Source: Fusobacterium sp. | Lineage (GTDB): Bacteria; Fusobacteriota; Fusobacteriia; Fusobacteriales; Fusobacteriaceae | Direction of reading: 5' to 3' | Length of the DNA: 39,999 nt | Assembly (NCBI RefSeq): GCF_019012925.1 | Contig: NZ_JAGIRL010000005.1 | Span: 1-39,999, forward strand | Shown: positions 17,482 through 24,742 of the stretch, in pieces | Layout: each line of letters begins with the position of its first letter | Position numbering within the stretch: position 1 is the first letter of the stretch | Translations under genes and position numbers: made by a program | Notes under the pieces: generated by a model | The model's database searches: none | What the model saw: only the letters and a program-made list of their open reading frames with translations | Told to the model about the DNA's origin: nothing

Positions 17482-18508
17482 CCTCTTCTAAGATAAAACT
17501 CTCATCAATATAGTTTAATAACTCCCCCTCCATAAACTTATCATACTTGTCAAAAAATGGATTTTTATAGTTCTCTTTAGAATTATTTTTATCTGGTATC
17601 AGATATTTTACCTTGTTGTTTCCAAAGATTCCCCATCTTGTAGTACTCTGTGTAGCTTTGGCTGGATATATTCCCACAACTCTTTTCTGTAGAGCTCCTG
17701 CTATGTGTGTAGGTCCTGTAGAAGCTCCTAGATACACATCTCCCTTGTCTATAATAGCTGCTATGTTCAAAAGATCTCCTCCATTTGCATAGAGATATAC
17801 CCCATCTCTACCTATACTCTCTATCAATCTTTCTCCCCTCTCCTCTTCAGAGATATGGCACACTATTATAACAACTCTCTCTGGATTGTCATCTCTAAAT
17901 CTCTGTATCAATGAAGCATACTCCTCATCTTTTATATTTTTAGCTGATCCTCCAATAAATGGATTTACCACTAAAGTCTCCCCCGTTATATTATAGGTCT
18001 TAAAAAAAGTTTCTGCTGCTTTTCTATTCTCATCTCCAAGATAGATTTTAGTATTCAATTCAAAAACCTCATTGTATCTCTTTTCATCAACTTTTTTAAT
18101 GAGATCCAAATTGTATTCAGCCTCATTTTTTACAGACTTAGATCTTTTCTGCCAAACTCCCTTATTATAGGTAAAGAAAGAGTTTAATTTTGACAGTGGG
18201 CCTATTCTTTTCTTTGCTCCACTAGCCTTAGCTAGTTGAGATACAAATTTATCATTATATAGAGCTATGAATATATCAGCCTTAAAGTAAGCTATCTTCT
18301 CAATTAACTCACTATGGGTATAGTCATCTATTTTCACTATTCTATCTACATAGGGTAGATTCTTCACTATCTCATAGTTATACTTTCTAACTAAAACCAC
18401 AAGTTCAGCCTGTGGAAACATCTTTTTTATCATAAAAAAACTTGGAATTGATAAGATCAAATCTCCTATCTTATCTGTCCTAGATACTATTATTCTCTTT
18501 ATCTCCAT
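17468..18508 (-). CDS. GT9 glycosyltransferase, LPS core
   Basis: GT9 family protein, 346 aa, more diverged than the two downstream copies: start IKRIIVSRTDKIGDLILSIP, donor motif LGASTGPTHIAGAL (about 256-269) and the IYPAKATQSTTRWG segment, but without the C-terminal cysteine cluster of the other two. The S-T-G-P-x-H-I-A motif is as in WaaC/WaaQ-type enzymes. GGAAGG precedes the ATG. It lies 11 bp after the GT2 gene. A heptosyltransferase role in the LPS core is inferred. Confidence 0.8.
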   Translation of the reverse strand: MEIKRIIVSRTDKIGDLILSIPSFFMIKKMFPQAELVVLVRKYNYEIVKNLPYVDRIVKIDDYTHSELIEKIAYFKADIFIALYNDKFVSQLAKASGAKKRIGPLSKLNSFFTYNKGVWQKRSKSVKNEAEYNLDLIKKVDEKRYNEVFELNTKIYLGDENRKAAETFFKTYNITGETLVVNPFIGGSAKNIKDEEYASLIQRFRDDNPERVVIIVCHISEEERGERLIESIGRDGVYLYANGGDLLNIAAIIDKGDVYLGASTGPTHIAGALQKRVVGIYPAKATQSTTRWGIFGNNKVKYLIPDKNNSKENYKNPFFDKYDKFMEGELLNYIDESFILEEGEKN

Positions 18509-18519
18509 ATATCCTTCCT

Positions 18520-19284
18520 CTATTCCTCAATATAGCTTCTATTTTTATCTATCTCATATAGTTTATAATACTTTACCATAGTGTAGAGAGAACTTGTACA
18601 AGCTAATAAAAAGCCCTCTTTTCCATCTAAGAAACCAAGTCTAAAAATATACATTCTTAAAAACTTAAAAATTGGATTTATTGCCAATTGAAATATATTG
18701 CTCTTCTTTCCTCTTTTATAGTATTCTAAAGCCCCCTCAGTAGTATATCTATTGAACTTTGTAAAATAATCTCTCAAATTTGAATAGCTGTGATGATATA
18801 TGTCCTCTTTCAATGTATATATCCTCTCCTGTGTACAAAACTCCTCGTGTACAGTGTTACTATTAAATCTTCCAGCTTCCTTTTTGAATAGTCTAATATG
18901 ATAGCTATTACTCCAACCACCGTGCTTTATCTTCTTTCCAAAACAAACAGAGGTAAAATTAATCTTAAAAACACTCTTCTCCCTCTCTTTTTCCTTTATC
19001 TCAACTATCTTTTTTTGAAGTTGTGGCGAGATCTCCTCATCTGCATCAATATTTAATATCCACTCCCCCTGAGCCTTATCAATTACAGAGTTTCTCTGCT
19101 CTCCATACCCCTTCCAAGGTTCAGAGTAAAATTTAGCTCCAAACTCCTTAGCTATCTCTTCTGTTCTATCTGTAGAGCCACTATCCACTATCACTATCTC
19201 ATCTGCAAATGATTTCACAGACTCCAATGTCCTTCTCAAATTATTCTCTTCATTCTTTGTTATCATTGCTACTGATAATCTCAT
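18520..19284 (-). CDS. GT2 glycosyltransferase, WaaE/LgtF-like
   Basis: GT-A fold family 2 enzyme, about 254 aa. Start LSVAMITKNEENNLRRTLES, nucleotide-binding IVDSGSTDRT (about 31-40), the DxD-type motif NIDADEE (about 78-84), and the later EEFCTQERIYTLKEDIYHHSY acceptor region. This pattern fits the WaaE/LgtF group that adds glucose to inner-core heptose. I start it at the ATG at 19284, which has AAGGAG at good spacing, rather than at 19311; that leaves a 10-bp gap to the upstream gene instead of an overlap. The sugar transferred is inferred from family. Confidence 0.82.
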   Translation of the reverse strand: MRLSVAMITKNEENNLRRTLESVKSFADEIVIVDSGSTDRTEEIAKEFGAKFYSEPWKGYGEQRNSVIDKAQGEWILNIDADEEISPQLQKKIVEIKEKEREKSVFKINFTSVCFGKKIKHGGWSNSYHIRLFKKEAGRFNSNTVHEEFCTQERIYTLKEDIYHHSYSNLRDYFTKFNRYTTEGALEYYKRGKKSNIFQLAINPIFKFLRMYIFRLGFLDGKEGFLLACTSSLYTMVKYYKLYEIDKNRSYIEE

Positions 19285-19294
19285 AATCCACTCC

Positions 19295-20371
19295 TTAGGA
19301 TACCCATCCATAAATTTTTCCTAAAATATAGTTCCTCATCAAAAAAAGATTTAATTTAAATTTATCAGGAGTAAATCTTCTCAACTCCACTCTTCTAATC
19401 ATCTCATAATCAGGTTTTCTTCCATTTGTTCCCTTCTTAGTTGTCACAAAACCTTTTATTCCCTCTTTTTTCAACATCTCTATTACATTTTTATTTCTAT
19501 GTCCCCAAGGCCAGCAAAAATACTCAACTTTAACTCCTAAATTTCTCTCTATTAGCTCTCTATTGAGATTGAACTCCTCTTTTACTCTCTCTAAAAATTC
19601 ACTCTCACTCTCATATTTAAAGTACTTTTCCTTCTCTCTATCTATGAACTCTTGAGCTAATTTCAATCCTCTTTTCTCATCTACACCAGCTAGTTCCCTA
19701 TCATAAAACTCTTTAAAGATTCTGAAGAACTCTCTATCTATAATTATCCCCTTAGAAGCATACTCCCCTCTCTTAGGAAATTTCGGATACCCCTTTTGAA
19801 TCTCACCATAGAGATACAGTTCTGTTATATCCCTCTCTGTTCCATCAAAAAATCCCTCTATCTTATCACTTACAAAAACCGCCGTATGCTTGTGTGAATG
19901 TGGTTGAAAATCCACTAAACCACTCTCTTTCATCACTCTTATCTCTTCCCAAGTGAGATACTGTTCACTTCTTCCATCTCCACTCTTGAGATACTTCTTC
20001 ATAGCTTTATAGTTAGCCTCTCCATTCAGCTCTATCTCTGTATCTCCCTCTCTCCTATCAGCTATATACAGAGTATTTAAAAACACTGTAGCCTTCATAT
20101 TATATTTTTTTAGAAGTGGAAATACAATGGAGTAGTTATCATAGTAACCATCATCTAAAGTCAATAATACAGGATTGCTTCCAATCTCTCCAGCTCCATA
20201 CTCCTTTAGGGTTACACAGTTCATATTTTTATCCTTAAGTATCTTCAAATGCTCCTCAAAAAGTTCAGGTGTAACATTTGAAAGATTATTAACTTGGTGG
20301 TATAAAAATATGGGTACTCCCCTGTTTCTAAAATATATTAATATCAATATTATAATTGCAACTATCCACAT
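19295..20371 (-). CDS. Polysaccharide deacetylase (NodB/CE4 type)
   Basis: CE4 deacetylase, 358 aa, with an N-terminal membrane segment (WIVAIIILILIYF, 2-14) that would anchor it with the catalytic part outside the cytoplasm. The catalytic motifs are TLDDGYYDN (first D base, about 71-79) and the zinc site PHSHKH (about 160). Later, WPWGHRN matches the CE4 motif 4. It removes N- or O-acetyl groups from a polysaccharide; as the first gene of the LPS core operon its substrate may be an LPS precursor, but peptidoglycan is also possible. AAAGGAG precedes the ATG. Confidence 0.82.
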   Translation of the reverse strand: MWIVAIIILILIYFRNRGVPIFLYHQVNNLSNVTPELFEEHLKILKDKNMNCVTLKEYGAGEIGSNPVLLTLDDGYYDNYSIVFPLLKKYNMKATVFLNTLYIADRREGDTEIELNGEANYKAMKKYLKSGDGRSEQYLTWEEIRVMKESGLVDFQPHSHKHTAVFVSDKIEGFFDGTERDITELYLYGEIQKGYPKFPKRGEYASKGIIIDREFFRIFKEFYDRELAGVDEKRGLKLAQEFIDREKEKYFKYESESEFLERVKEEFNLNRELIERNLGVKVEYFCWPWGHRNKNVIEMLKKEGIKGFVTTKKGTNGRKPDYEMIRRVELRRFTPDKFKLNLFLMRNYILGKIYGWVS

Positions 20372-20398
20372 ACTCTCTCCTTTATCCCCTTTTAGAAT

Positions 20399-20407
20399 AT
20401 TATATCA
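20399..20407 (-). promoter_or_regulatory. Promoter of the LPS-recA-recX-plsC operon
   Basis: On the minus strand TGATATAAT (TATAAT at 20399-20404; TGA at 20405-20407) lies about 28 bases before the deacetylase start; the -35 at 17-bp spacing is TTGTAT. It lies just after the tRNA-Met terminator. No further terminator is seen until the pflB leader, so nine genes may share this transcript. Confidence 0.65.
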
Positions 20408-20434
20408 AATCTATGTAGAAAATACAAAAAAAGA

Positions 20435-20463
20435 AAAAAGATGAACCGACTGTTCATCTTTTT
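20435..20463 (-). terminator. tRNA-Met terminator
   Basis: A 12-bp stem AAAAAGATGAAC (20435-20446) / GTTCATCTTTTT (20452-20463), loop CGACT, followed on the minus strand by a T-rich tract. It separates tRNA-Met from the LPS operon. Confidence 0.85.
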
Positions 20464-20536
20464 CCTTAAAAATATTTAGGGTTAGACTACAACATATGAA
20501 TCTAAAAAGTGGGGTTTAAAAAAATTATTTGGAATA

Positions 20537-20613
20537 TGGTGCCTAGAAATGGATTCGAACCATCGACCGTACGGGTATGAACCGTATGCTCTAGCCAACT
20601 GAGCTATCTAGGC
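20537..20613 (-). tRNA. tRNA-Met (CAU), probably elongator
   Basis: A 77-base cloverleaf on the minus strand with GCCTAGA/TCTAGGC acceptor stem, anticodon stem TACGG/CCGTA around TTCATAC (anticodon CAT), GGTTCGAATCC T-arm and encoded ACCA. The anticodon arm resembles elongator tRNA-Met; a lysidine-modified tRNA-Ile2(CAU) is the alternative. Confidence 0.93.
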
Positions 20614-20637
20614 ATATGTAATTCTTATTACACTAAT

Positions 20638-20666
20638 ATGATACACTATTTTAAAAATAATGTCAA
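20638..20666 (-). promoter_or_regulatory. tRNA-Met promoter
   Basis: -35 TTGACA (20661-20666), 17-bp spacer, -10 TATCAT (20638-20643), with A and T tracts upstream. The 32 bases at 20636-20667 match the perR promoter (21831-21862) at 29 positions. Confidence 0.88.
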
Positions 20667-20689
20667 GTTTTTTTTAAAAAAAATTTAAA

Positions 20690-20719
20690 AAAAGAACACG
20701 TTCAAAAACGTGTTCTTTT
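20690..20719 (-). terminator. Terminator of the perR-sor-rubredoxin operon
   Basis: An 11-bp stem AAAAGAACACG (20690-20700) / CGTGTTCTTTT (20709-20719) followed by a long T-rich tract on the minus strand. It separates rubredoxin from the tRNA-Met promoter. Confidence 0.88.
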
Positions 20720-20736
20720 AAAAAACATTTTTCATT

Positions 20737-20895
20737 TTACTCTGCTTCGAATTCATCTTTTCCAACACTGCAAAGTGGGCATAACCAATCCTCAGGTACA
20801 TCTTCCCAAGCAGTTCCTGGAGCTATTCCATTATCTACATCTCCTACAGCAGGATCATACTCATATCCACAAACTTTACATACATATTTTTTCAT
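20737..20895 (-). CDS. Rubredoxin
   Basis: A 52-aa iron protein with two CxxC knuckles: C6-x2-C9-G ([11 protein letters not shown]) and C39-P-x-C42 ([13 protein letters not shown]), the standard FeS4 site. [18 protein letters not shown] is the usual rubredoxin loop. It is an electron donor, here most likely to the superoxide reductase encoded just upstream (38-bp gap). AGGAGG precedes the ATG. The gene is followed directly by a strong terminator. Confidence 0.96.
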   Translation of the reverse strand: MKKYVCKVCGYEYDPAVGDVDNGIAPGTAWEDVPEDWLCPLCSVGKDEFEAE

Positions 20896-20933
20896 ATTAA
20901 ATTTCCTCCTTAAATTACTCTTTATTTTAATTT

Positions 20934-21317
20934 TTATTTTTTATCTGTCCATACACCATGAATATTACAATACTCTCTAGCTACAACTTTCTCTCCCTTT
21001 GGTACTTCAAAGAAAGCTTCTGGTTCCATTCCTGGTTTTAAGTATTTTCTATAAAGATACTCTCCATCTACCTCTATCTCAATAAACTCTATATAGTGAG
21101 CATCTAACATAGGATGTTTTGCCTCTTTACCAACTTTTACTAAGTAACCATTCTCTTTCTCTTCAACAAATGGAACATGTTTTTCAACTGTTGCATCTTC
21201 AGATTTTAATTGTACTATTTCAACTCCATTAGGTAGTCCATTGCAACTATCTTTTCCTAAAGCTACTAATTGAGCTAAAGCTCCACACTCAAATTTAATA
21301 AAATCATTTTTTGTCAT
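20934..21317 (-). CDS. Superoxide reductase (desulfoferrodoxin-like)
   Basis: Superoxide reductase reduces superoxide to peroxide without making oxygen. The Fe(His4Cys) centre II ligands are visible: H47 (EKHVP), H68 (KHPM), H74 (DAHYIEF), C117 and H120 (EYCNIHGVW). The N-terminal part (1-36) has only C11 and C25 in place of the four-cysteine desulforedoxin site, so centre I appears lost, a one-iron enzyme with a degenerate N-terminal domain. GGGAGGT precedes the ATG. It lies between perR and rubredoxin, a self-contained superoxide defence unit; peroxide made would need removal elsewhere. Confidence 0.93.
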   Translation of the reverse strand: MTKNDFIKFECGALAQLVALGKDSCNGLPNGVEIVQLKSEDATVEKHVPFVEEKENGYLVKVGKEAKHPMLDAHYIEFIEIEVDGEYLYRKYLKPGMEPEAFFEVPKGEKVVAREYCNIHGVWTDKK

Positions 21318-21347
21318 AAAGCATACCTCCCTAAAAAATGAAACTAT

Positions 21348-21770
21348 CTATATTTTAGTATTCGCACAATCTTTACAAATTCCTTTAAAATAATAGTGTT
21401 GCTCCTTTATATCGAACTCTCGTAACTCTTTTCCTTCTATTAACTCTTTGGCTATGTTCACATCAAATATTTTTCCACATTTTTCACATTTAAAATGTCC
21501 GTGAACATCCATTATACTATCATATCTAGTCTCATTCTCTTCAATTACGATTACATTAACTATTTTTTTCTCTGTAAAAAGATTTAGTGTATTATAGACA
21601 GTGGTCTTAGATAACGTAGGAATCTCTGAACATAGAGCTTTATATATCATATCTACTGTTGGATGATTTCTATTCTCTACTAAATATTGGAATATTCTTA
21701 TTCTCTGATATGAAGGCTTTATTCCACTATTTTTTAAATATTCTCCTACATTTTCAATATGAGTCTCCAT
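21348..21770 (-). CDS. perR: Fur-family peroxide regulator, PerR-like
   Basis: A 140-aa Fur superfamily regulator: winged helix (10-80; LSKTTVYNTLNLF recognition helix) and dimer/metal domain. The structural zinc site is C95-x2-C98 with C132-x2-C135. Regulatory metal ligands can be placed at H36, D84, H90, H92 and D103; Asp rather than Glu at the last position is the feature linked to iron-dependent peroxide sensing in PerR. It controls, by inference, its own operon with superoxide reductase and rubredoxin, and a palindrome matching the Per box lies between its -10 and start (21812-21826). A Fur or Zur identity is less likely. Confidence 0.88.
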   Translation of the reverse strand: METHIENVGEYLKNSGIKPSYQRIRIFQYLVENRNHPTVDMIYKALCSEIPTLSKTTVYNTLNLFTEKKIVNVIVIEENETRYDSIMDVHGHFKCEKCGKIFDVNIAKELIEGKELREFDIKEQHYYFKGICKDCANTKI

Positions 21771-21811
21771 CTTAACACCCCCAATCTATAAAAATAAAAT
21801 GAATTTTAAAT

Positions 21812-21826
21812 TTGTAATCATTCTAT
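21812..21826 (-). promoter_or_regulatory. Candidate Per box (PerR operator)
   Basis: On the minus strand ATAGAATGATTACAA matches the Per box consensus TTATAATnATTATAA at 11 of 14 informative positions and is centred at 21819, just downstream of the perR -10, where binding would block transcription. Confidence 0.6.
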
Positions 21827-21832
21827 ATTTAT

Positions 21833-21861
21833 ATGGTACACTATTTTACAACTAATGTCAA
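21833..21861 (-). promoter_or_regulatory. Promoter of the perR-sor-rubredoxin operon
   Basis: -35 TTGACA (21856-21861), 17-bp spacer, -10 TACCAT (21833-21838). Start near 21826. The core is nearly the same sequence as the tRNA-Met promoter. Confidence 0.85.
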
Positions 21862-21872
21862 GCGTTTTCAGA

Positions 21873-22322
21873 TCAAATTATGACTTTTTTCATCAAGTAT
21901 CTATGAACCCCTTTTCCATACTCATTTTCTTGGTATTCTTCAATCTTAAAACCAAGCTTTTTATACATATCTATAGCTATCTCATTTTGAGGATCAACAG
22001 TCAACGAGATCTCCTCATAACCATTTGCCACAAGATATTTTTCACTCTCCTGCATTATTTTTTTTGCCCAACCTTGATGTCTATACTTTTTTCTTGTTGA
22101 AAGTCCATATAGGAATACCTCTCTCTTGTCCATAACTTGCATATATTCAGCTATACTGACAATCTCTCCAGCCTCTTCCCAGATAAACACCTTTCCATAC
22201 CTTATGAGAGCCTTCAATATCCAAAGATCTACATTTCCATTTCCTTCAAATGCTTCCTCTTCTATCTCAACTATCTTATTTAGCATCTCTAGATCTACAT
22301 CTTTCAACTCTTTAAGCTTCAT
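21873..22322 (-). CDS. GNAT-family N-acetyltransferase
   Basis: A roughly 149-aa single-domain GNAT enzyme using acetyl-CoA. The acetyl-CoA pyrophosphate motif is RKKYRHQGWAKKIM (Q/R-x2-G-x-A form, about 82-95), followed by SLTVDPQNEIAIDMYKKLGF, the usual N..A...Y.K.GF C-terminal motif. The start at 22322 (ATG) has GAGGGGTG at suitable spacing; an in-frame TTG at 22337 lies in that site. The gene follows truA directly (11-bp gap). It resembles RimI-type and small-molecule GNATs; substrate unknown. Confidence 0.82.
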   Translation of the reverse strand: MKLKELKDVDLEMLNKIVEIEEEAFEGNGNVDLWILKALIRYGKVFIWEEAGEIVSIAEYMQVMDKREVFLYGLSTRKKYRHQGWAKKIMQESEKYLVANGYEEISLTVDPQNEIAIDMYKKLGFKIEEYQENEYGKGVHRYLMKKVII

Positions 22323-22333
22323 CTCTTCACCCC

Positions 22334-23065
22334 TCAATAATTCACCTTAGAAAGATAGAGTCCATTTGGCTCTGCCACCTTCCTTATAAATTTTTTGTTG
22401 GGATTTTCCAACATCTCTCTCAGATAACTCTCATCTCTAACTCCAAAATACACATCTAAAGCAGTTCCAATTATTATTCTAATCTGTGATTTTAAAAATG
22501 AACTCCCTAAAATATCAACAGCTATCCTCGAACTATCCAATTTTTTTACATCTATACTGTATATCTCTCTCACTGATGTCTTGCTTCCACAATCACTCAA
22601 TCTAAAATTGTTAAAATCATGTATTCCAATTAGAGGTTCCATCACACGAGCAAATCTCTTAGTATCTATCTCCCTATTTATATAGGTCTCATATCTACTT
22701 TTAAAAGGATCTCTCTCCCAAGATAGAATATATCTATACCCTCTACTCTTGGCATCAAATCTTGAGTTAAACTCCTCTTCAACCTCCTCTATATCCAGTA
22801 GCTCTATATCTAGAGGTAAACCTCTATTTAATACATATTTTAATTTCTCTAAAGGTATGGTAGAGTCAGTATGAAAATTGGAAACCTGTATAAGAGCATG
22901 AACTCCTCTATCTGTTCTCCCAGAAGAGATCATATCTATATTAGTTTTCAATACCACATTGAGTAATTTCTCTATCTCACCTTGGACAGTTCTCTTCTCT
23001 GGTTGTCTTTGAAAGCCATAAAACATACTGCCATCATATCTATATGTTATCTTTATATTTCTCAT
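22334..23065 (-). CDS. truA: tRNA pseudouridine(38-40) synthase TruA
   Basis: TruA isomerises uridines at 38-40 of many tRNAs. From the ATG at 23065 it is 243 aa, with the family start NIKITYRYDGSMFYGFQRQP (3-22) and the catalytic aspartate D52 in SSGRTDRGVHA. FLKSQIRIIIGTA and the AEPNGLYLSKV ending are also typical. I reject the start at 23110 because its first 15 residues are unlike the family and overlap the tRNA-array terminator, whereas AGAGGAAAAGT precedes the ATG at 23065. It lies just downstream of a tRNA array. Confidence 0.95.
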   Translation of the reverse strand: MRNIKITYRYDGSMFYGFQRQPEKRTVQGEIEKLLNVVLKTNIDMISSGRTDRGVHALIQVSNFHTDSTIPLEKLKYVLNRGLPLDIELLDIEEVEEEFNSRFDAKSRGYRYILSWERDPFKSRYETYINREIDTKRFARVMEPLIGIHDFNNFRLSDCGSKTSVREIYSIDVKKLDSSRIAVDILGSSFLKSQIRIIIGTALDVYFGVRDESYLREMLENPNKKFIRKVAEPNGLYLSKVNY

Positions 23066-23093
23066 ACTTTTCCTCTTATACTTAGAATAAAAT

Positions 23094-23120
23094 AAAAAAA
23101 AGAGATTCACTAGAATCTCT
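23094..23120 (-). terminator. Terminator of the six-tRNA array
   Basis: An 8-bp stem AGAGATTC (23101-23108) / GAATCTCT (23113-23120), loop ACTA on plus, then seven T on the minus strand (23094-23100). Confidence 0.88.
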
Positions 23121-23131
23121 TACTAACTAAT

Positions 23132-23215
23132 TGGTGCGAAGAGAGAGACTTGAACTCTCACGTCTGGGACACTAGATCCTAAGTCTAGCGCGTCTGCCAA
23201 TTCCGCCATCCTCGC
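23132..23215 (-). tRNA. tRNA-Leu (UAG)
   Basis: A class II tRNA of 84 bases with a long variable arm, anticodon stem CTAGA/TCTAG and loop CTTAGGA (anticodon TAG), GCGAGGA acceptor, encoded CCA. Last in the array. Confidence 0.95.
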
Positions 23216-23220
23216 ACGAA

Positions 23221-23296
23221 TGGTGCGTCATACAGGATTTGAACCTGTGGCAACACGATTAAAAGTCGTGTGCTCTACCAGCTGAGCTAATGACGC
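23221..23296 (-). tRNA. tRNA-Lys (UUU)
   Basis: A 76-base cloverleaf with acceptor GCGTCAT, anticodon loop CTTTTAA (anticodon TTT), GGTTCAAATCC T-arm and encoded CCA. Confidence 0.95.
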
Positions 23297-23313
23297 ATCT
23301 TATTAAGTTTTAA

Positions 23314-23390
23314 TGGGGTGATCGACGAGGCTCGAACTCGCGACAACCAGTGCCACAAACTGGCGCTCTACCAACTGAACTACGATCACC
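23314..23390 (-). tRNA. tRNA-His (GUG)
   Basis: Anticodon loop TTGTGGC (anticodon GTG) in stem CCAGT/ACTGG. The extra 5' G (G-1) pairs with discriminator C, the tRNA-His hallmark, and CCA is encoded. Confidence 0.95.
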
Positions 23391-23416
23391 ATATGAATCT
23401 TTTTGTGTTATATAAG

Positions 23417-23493
<77 letters not shown>

Positions 23494-23499
23494 ATTAAT

Positions 23500-23575
<76 letters not shown>

Positions 23576-23583
23576 AGATTTAA

Positions 23584-23660
23584 TGGTCGGAATAGCAAGA
23601 TTCGAACTTGCGGCCCCCTGCTCCCAAGGCAGATGCGCTACCGGACTGCGCTATATTCCG
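23584..23660 (-). tRNA. tRNA-Pro (UGG)
   Basis: A 77-base cloverleaf starting with C (CGGAATA acceptor, as in bacterial tRNA-Pro), anticodon loop CTTGGGA (anticodon TGG), encoded ACCA. First in the array. Confidence 0.95.
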
Positions 23661-23685
23661 ACGCCTTTCTCTCAAGACAAGAATA

Positions 23686-23714
23686 ATTATATCACTTATA
23701 ATAAAAAGTGTCAA
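23686..23714 (-). promoter_or_regulatory. Promoter of the tRNA array
   Basis: A near-ideal sigma-70 promoter: -35 TTGACA (23709-23714), 17-bp spacer, TGA plus -10 TATAAT (23686-23691), with A/T tracts upstream. The bases AAAAAAAGTGTTGAC around its -35 also precede the rRNA promoter. Confidence 0.93.
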
Positions 23715-23811
23715 CACTTTTTTTAATTTTTTTTTATTTTTTTTCAATCATTAAATTAGCCCTTGTTTTTATTGACTTTCTTTATAGTACTTTTTATTTT
23801 TTTAACTTATT

Positions 23812-23841
23812 TTTACATTTTTTGCTTTTTTGTTATATAAT
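23812..23841 (+). promoter_or_regulatory. Promoter of the OmpA-family lipoprotein gene
   Basis: -35 TTTACA (23812-23817), 18-bp spacer, -10 TATAAT (23836-23841), 38 bases before the start codon. Confidence 0.7.
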
Positions 23842-23879
23842 ATATTAAGAATTTTTTTTGCAAAAGGGAGGTAATTTTT

Positions 23880-24533
23880 ATGAAAAATACTAAAAAAATT
23901 GTTTCAACACTACTTTTAGGACTTACTATGGTTGGATGTACATCTTCTCCGTATATGGATGAAACTGGATCAGTCAATAAAAAAACTTCTGGAACAGCTG
24001 GAGGAGCTGCTGCTGGAGCTCTTATAGGACAGCTTATTGGTAAAGACACAAAAGGAACTCTTATAGGTGCTGGAATTGGTGCTCTTGCTGGACTTGGTTG
24101 GGGAGCATATAGAGATCATCAAGAGAAAGAACTTAGAGAAAAACTTAAAAACACTGAAGTTGAAGTTAATAGAGAGGGGGAAAATCTTAACCTTTATCTA
24201 CCAGGTGGGGTAACATTTGCTACTAATAGTGCTAATATAGCTTCAAACTTCTATAGTCCACTTAGCTCTATTGCATCTGTACTAGTTCAATACCCTGAAA
24301 CTAGAGTTATAGTTAATGGATATACAGATAACACAGGATCTCCTAGTTACAACCTTGATCTATCTCAAAGAAGAGCTGCTAGTGTTAAAAACTACTTCAT
24401 CTCTCAAGGTGTAGCTGCATATAGAATCACATCTGTAGGACATGGTATAAATAATCCTAGAGCTACTAACAGCACTGCTGCTGGAAGAGCTGAAAACAGA
24501 AGAGTAGAGATTCAAATTTTACCTTTAAACTAA
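23880..24533 (+). CDS. OmpA-family lipoprotein with glycine-zipper domain
   Basis: A 217-aa outer-membrane lipoprotein. Signal peptide with lipobox LTMVGC, lipidated cysteine C20. Residues 40-75 are a glycine-zipper stretch (GGAAAGALIGQLIG, then GIGALAGLGWGAY), a likely membrane-associated helix pair. Residues 105-217 are an OmpA C-terminal (OmpA/MotB) domain: FATNSANI, VNGYTDNTGSPSYNLDLSQRRA (peptidoglycan diaminopimelate-binding D and R residues) and GHGINNPRATN..GRAENRRVEI. The order resembles YiaD-type proteins. It would tether the outer membrane to peptidoglycan. AAAGGGAGG precedes the ATG; the gene has its own promoter and appears monocistronic. Confidence 0.92.
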   Translation: MKNTKKIVSTLLLGLTMVGCTSSPYMDETGSVNKKTSGTAGGAAAGALIGQLIGKDTKGTLIGAGIGALAGLGWGAYRDHQEKELREKLKNTEVEVNREGENLNLYLPGGVTFATNSANIASNFYSPLSSIASVLVQYPETRVIVNGYTDNTGSPSYNLDLSQRRAASVKNYFISQGVAAYRITSVGHGINNPRATNSTAAGRAENRRVEIQILPLN

Positions 24534-24541
24534 AAAATGTA

Positions 24542-24570
24542 TTGACATTTTTATAATTTTAGCTTATACT
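24542..24570 (+). promoter_or_regulatory. Promoter of the leader-nhaC-argH transcript
   Basis: -35 TTGACA (24542-24547), 17-bp spacer, -10 TATACT (24565-24570). Transcription would start near 24577, giving a leader of about 220 nt before the transporter gene. Confidence 0.85.
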
Positions 24571-24599
24571 TAGCATAAAATTATTGAAGGGGGAAATTG

Positions 24600-24659
24600 A
24601 TGATGTTTTTAAGGCATAGGCATATAGAATTAAAATTTAAAATATTTTATTATGGCTAG
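24600..24659 (+). CDS. Putative Arg/His leader peptide (19 aa)
   Basis: A strong AAGGGGG site lies 7 nt before ATG-ATG, opening a 19-codon frame MMFLRHRHIELKFKIFYYG that stops at 24657-24659. Codons 5-8 are AGG-CAT-AGG-CAT, alternating Arg and His. The stop region (TGGCTA, 24653-24658) is complementary to TAGCCA (24711-24716) in the 5' arm of the terminator at 24712-24739, as expected for ribosome-mediated attenuation: a ribosome finishing the peptide masks it, one stalled at the Arg/His codons leaves it free. Whether Arg or His is sensed is open; argH downstream favours Arg. Confidence 0.6.
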   Translation: MMFLRHRHIELKFKIFYYG

Positions 24660-24711
24660 GTCTTATTTGCAAAGATTAGAGATTTTCTCTATGAGTATAT
24701 TTTGTATTTTT

Positions 24712-24739
24712 AGCCAATAGTTATCTATTGGCTTTTTTT
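24712..24739 (+). terminator. First leader terminator (attenuator)
   Basis: A 9-bp perfect stem AGCCAATAG (24712-24720) / CTATTGGCT (24725-24733), loop TTAT, followed by seven T. It lies 53 bases after the leader-peptide stop codon. A small hairpin (AGAGA/TCTCT, 24678-24690) between them could act as a pause site. Confidence 0.88.
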
Positions 24740-24742
24740 AAA

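Noticed and set aside
23020..23110. truA start at 23110
   Set aside because: The extra 15 residues are unlike TruA and fall on the tRNA-array terminator; ATG at 23065 has a good ribosome site.
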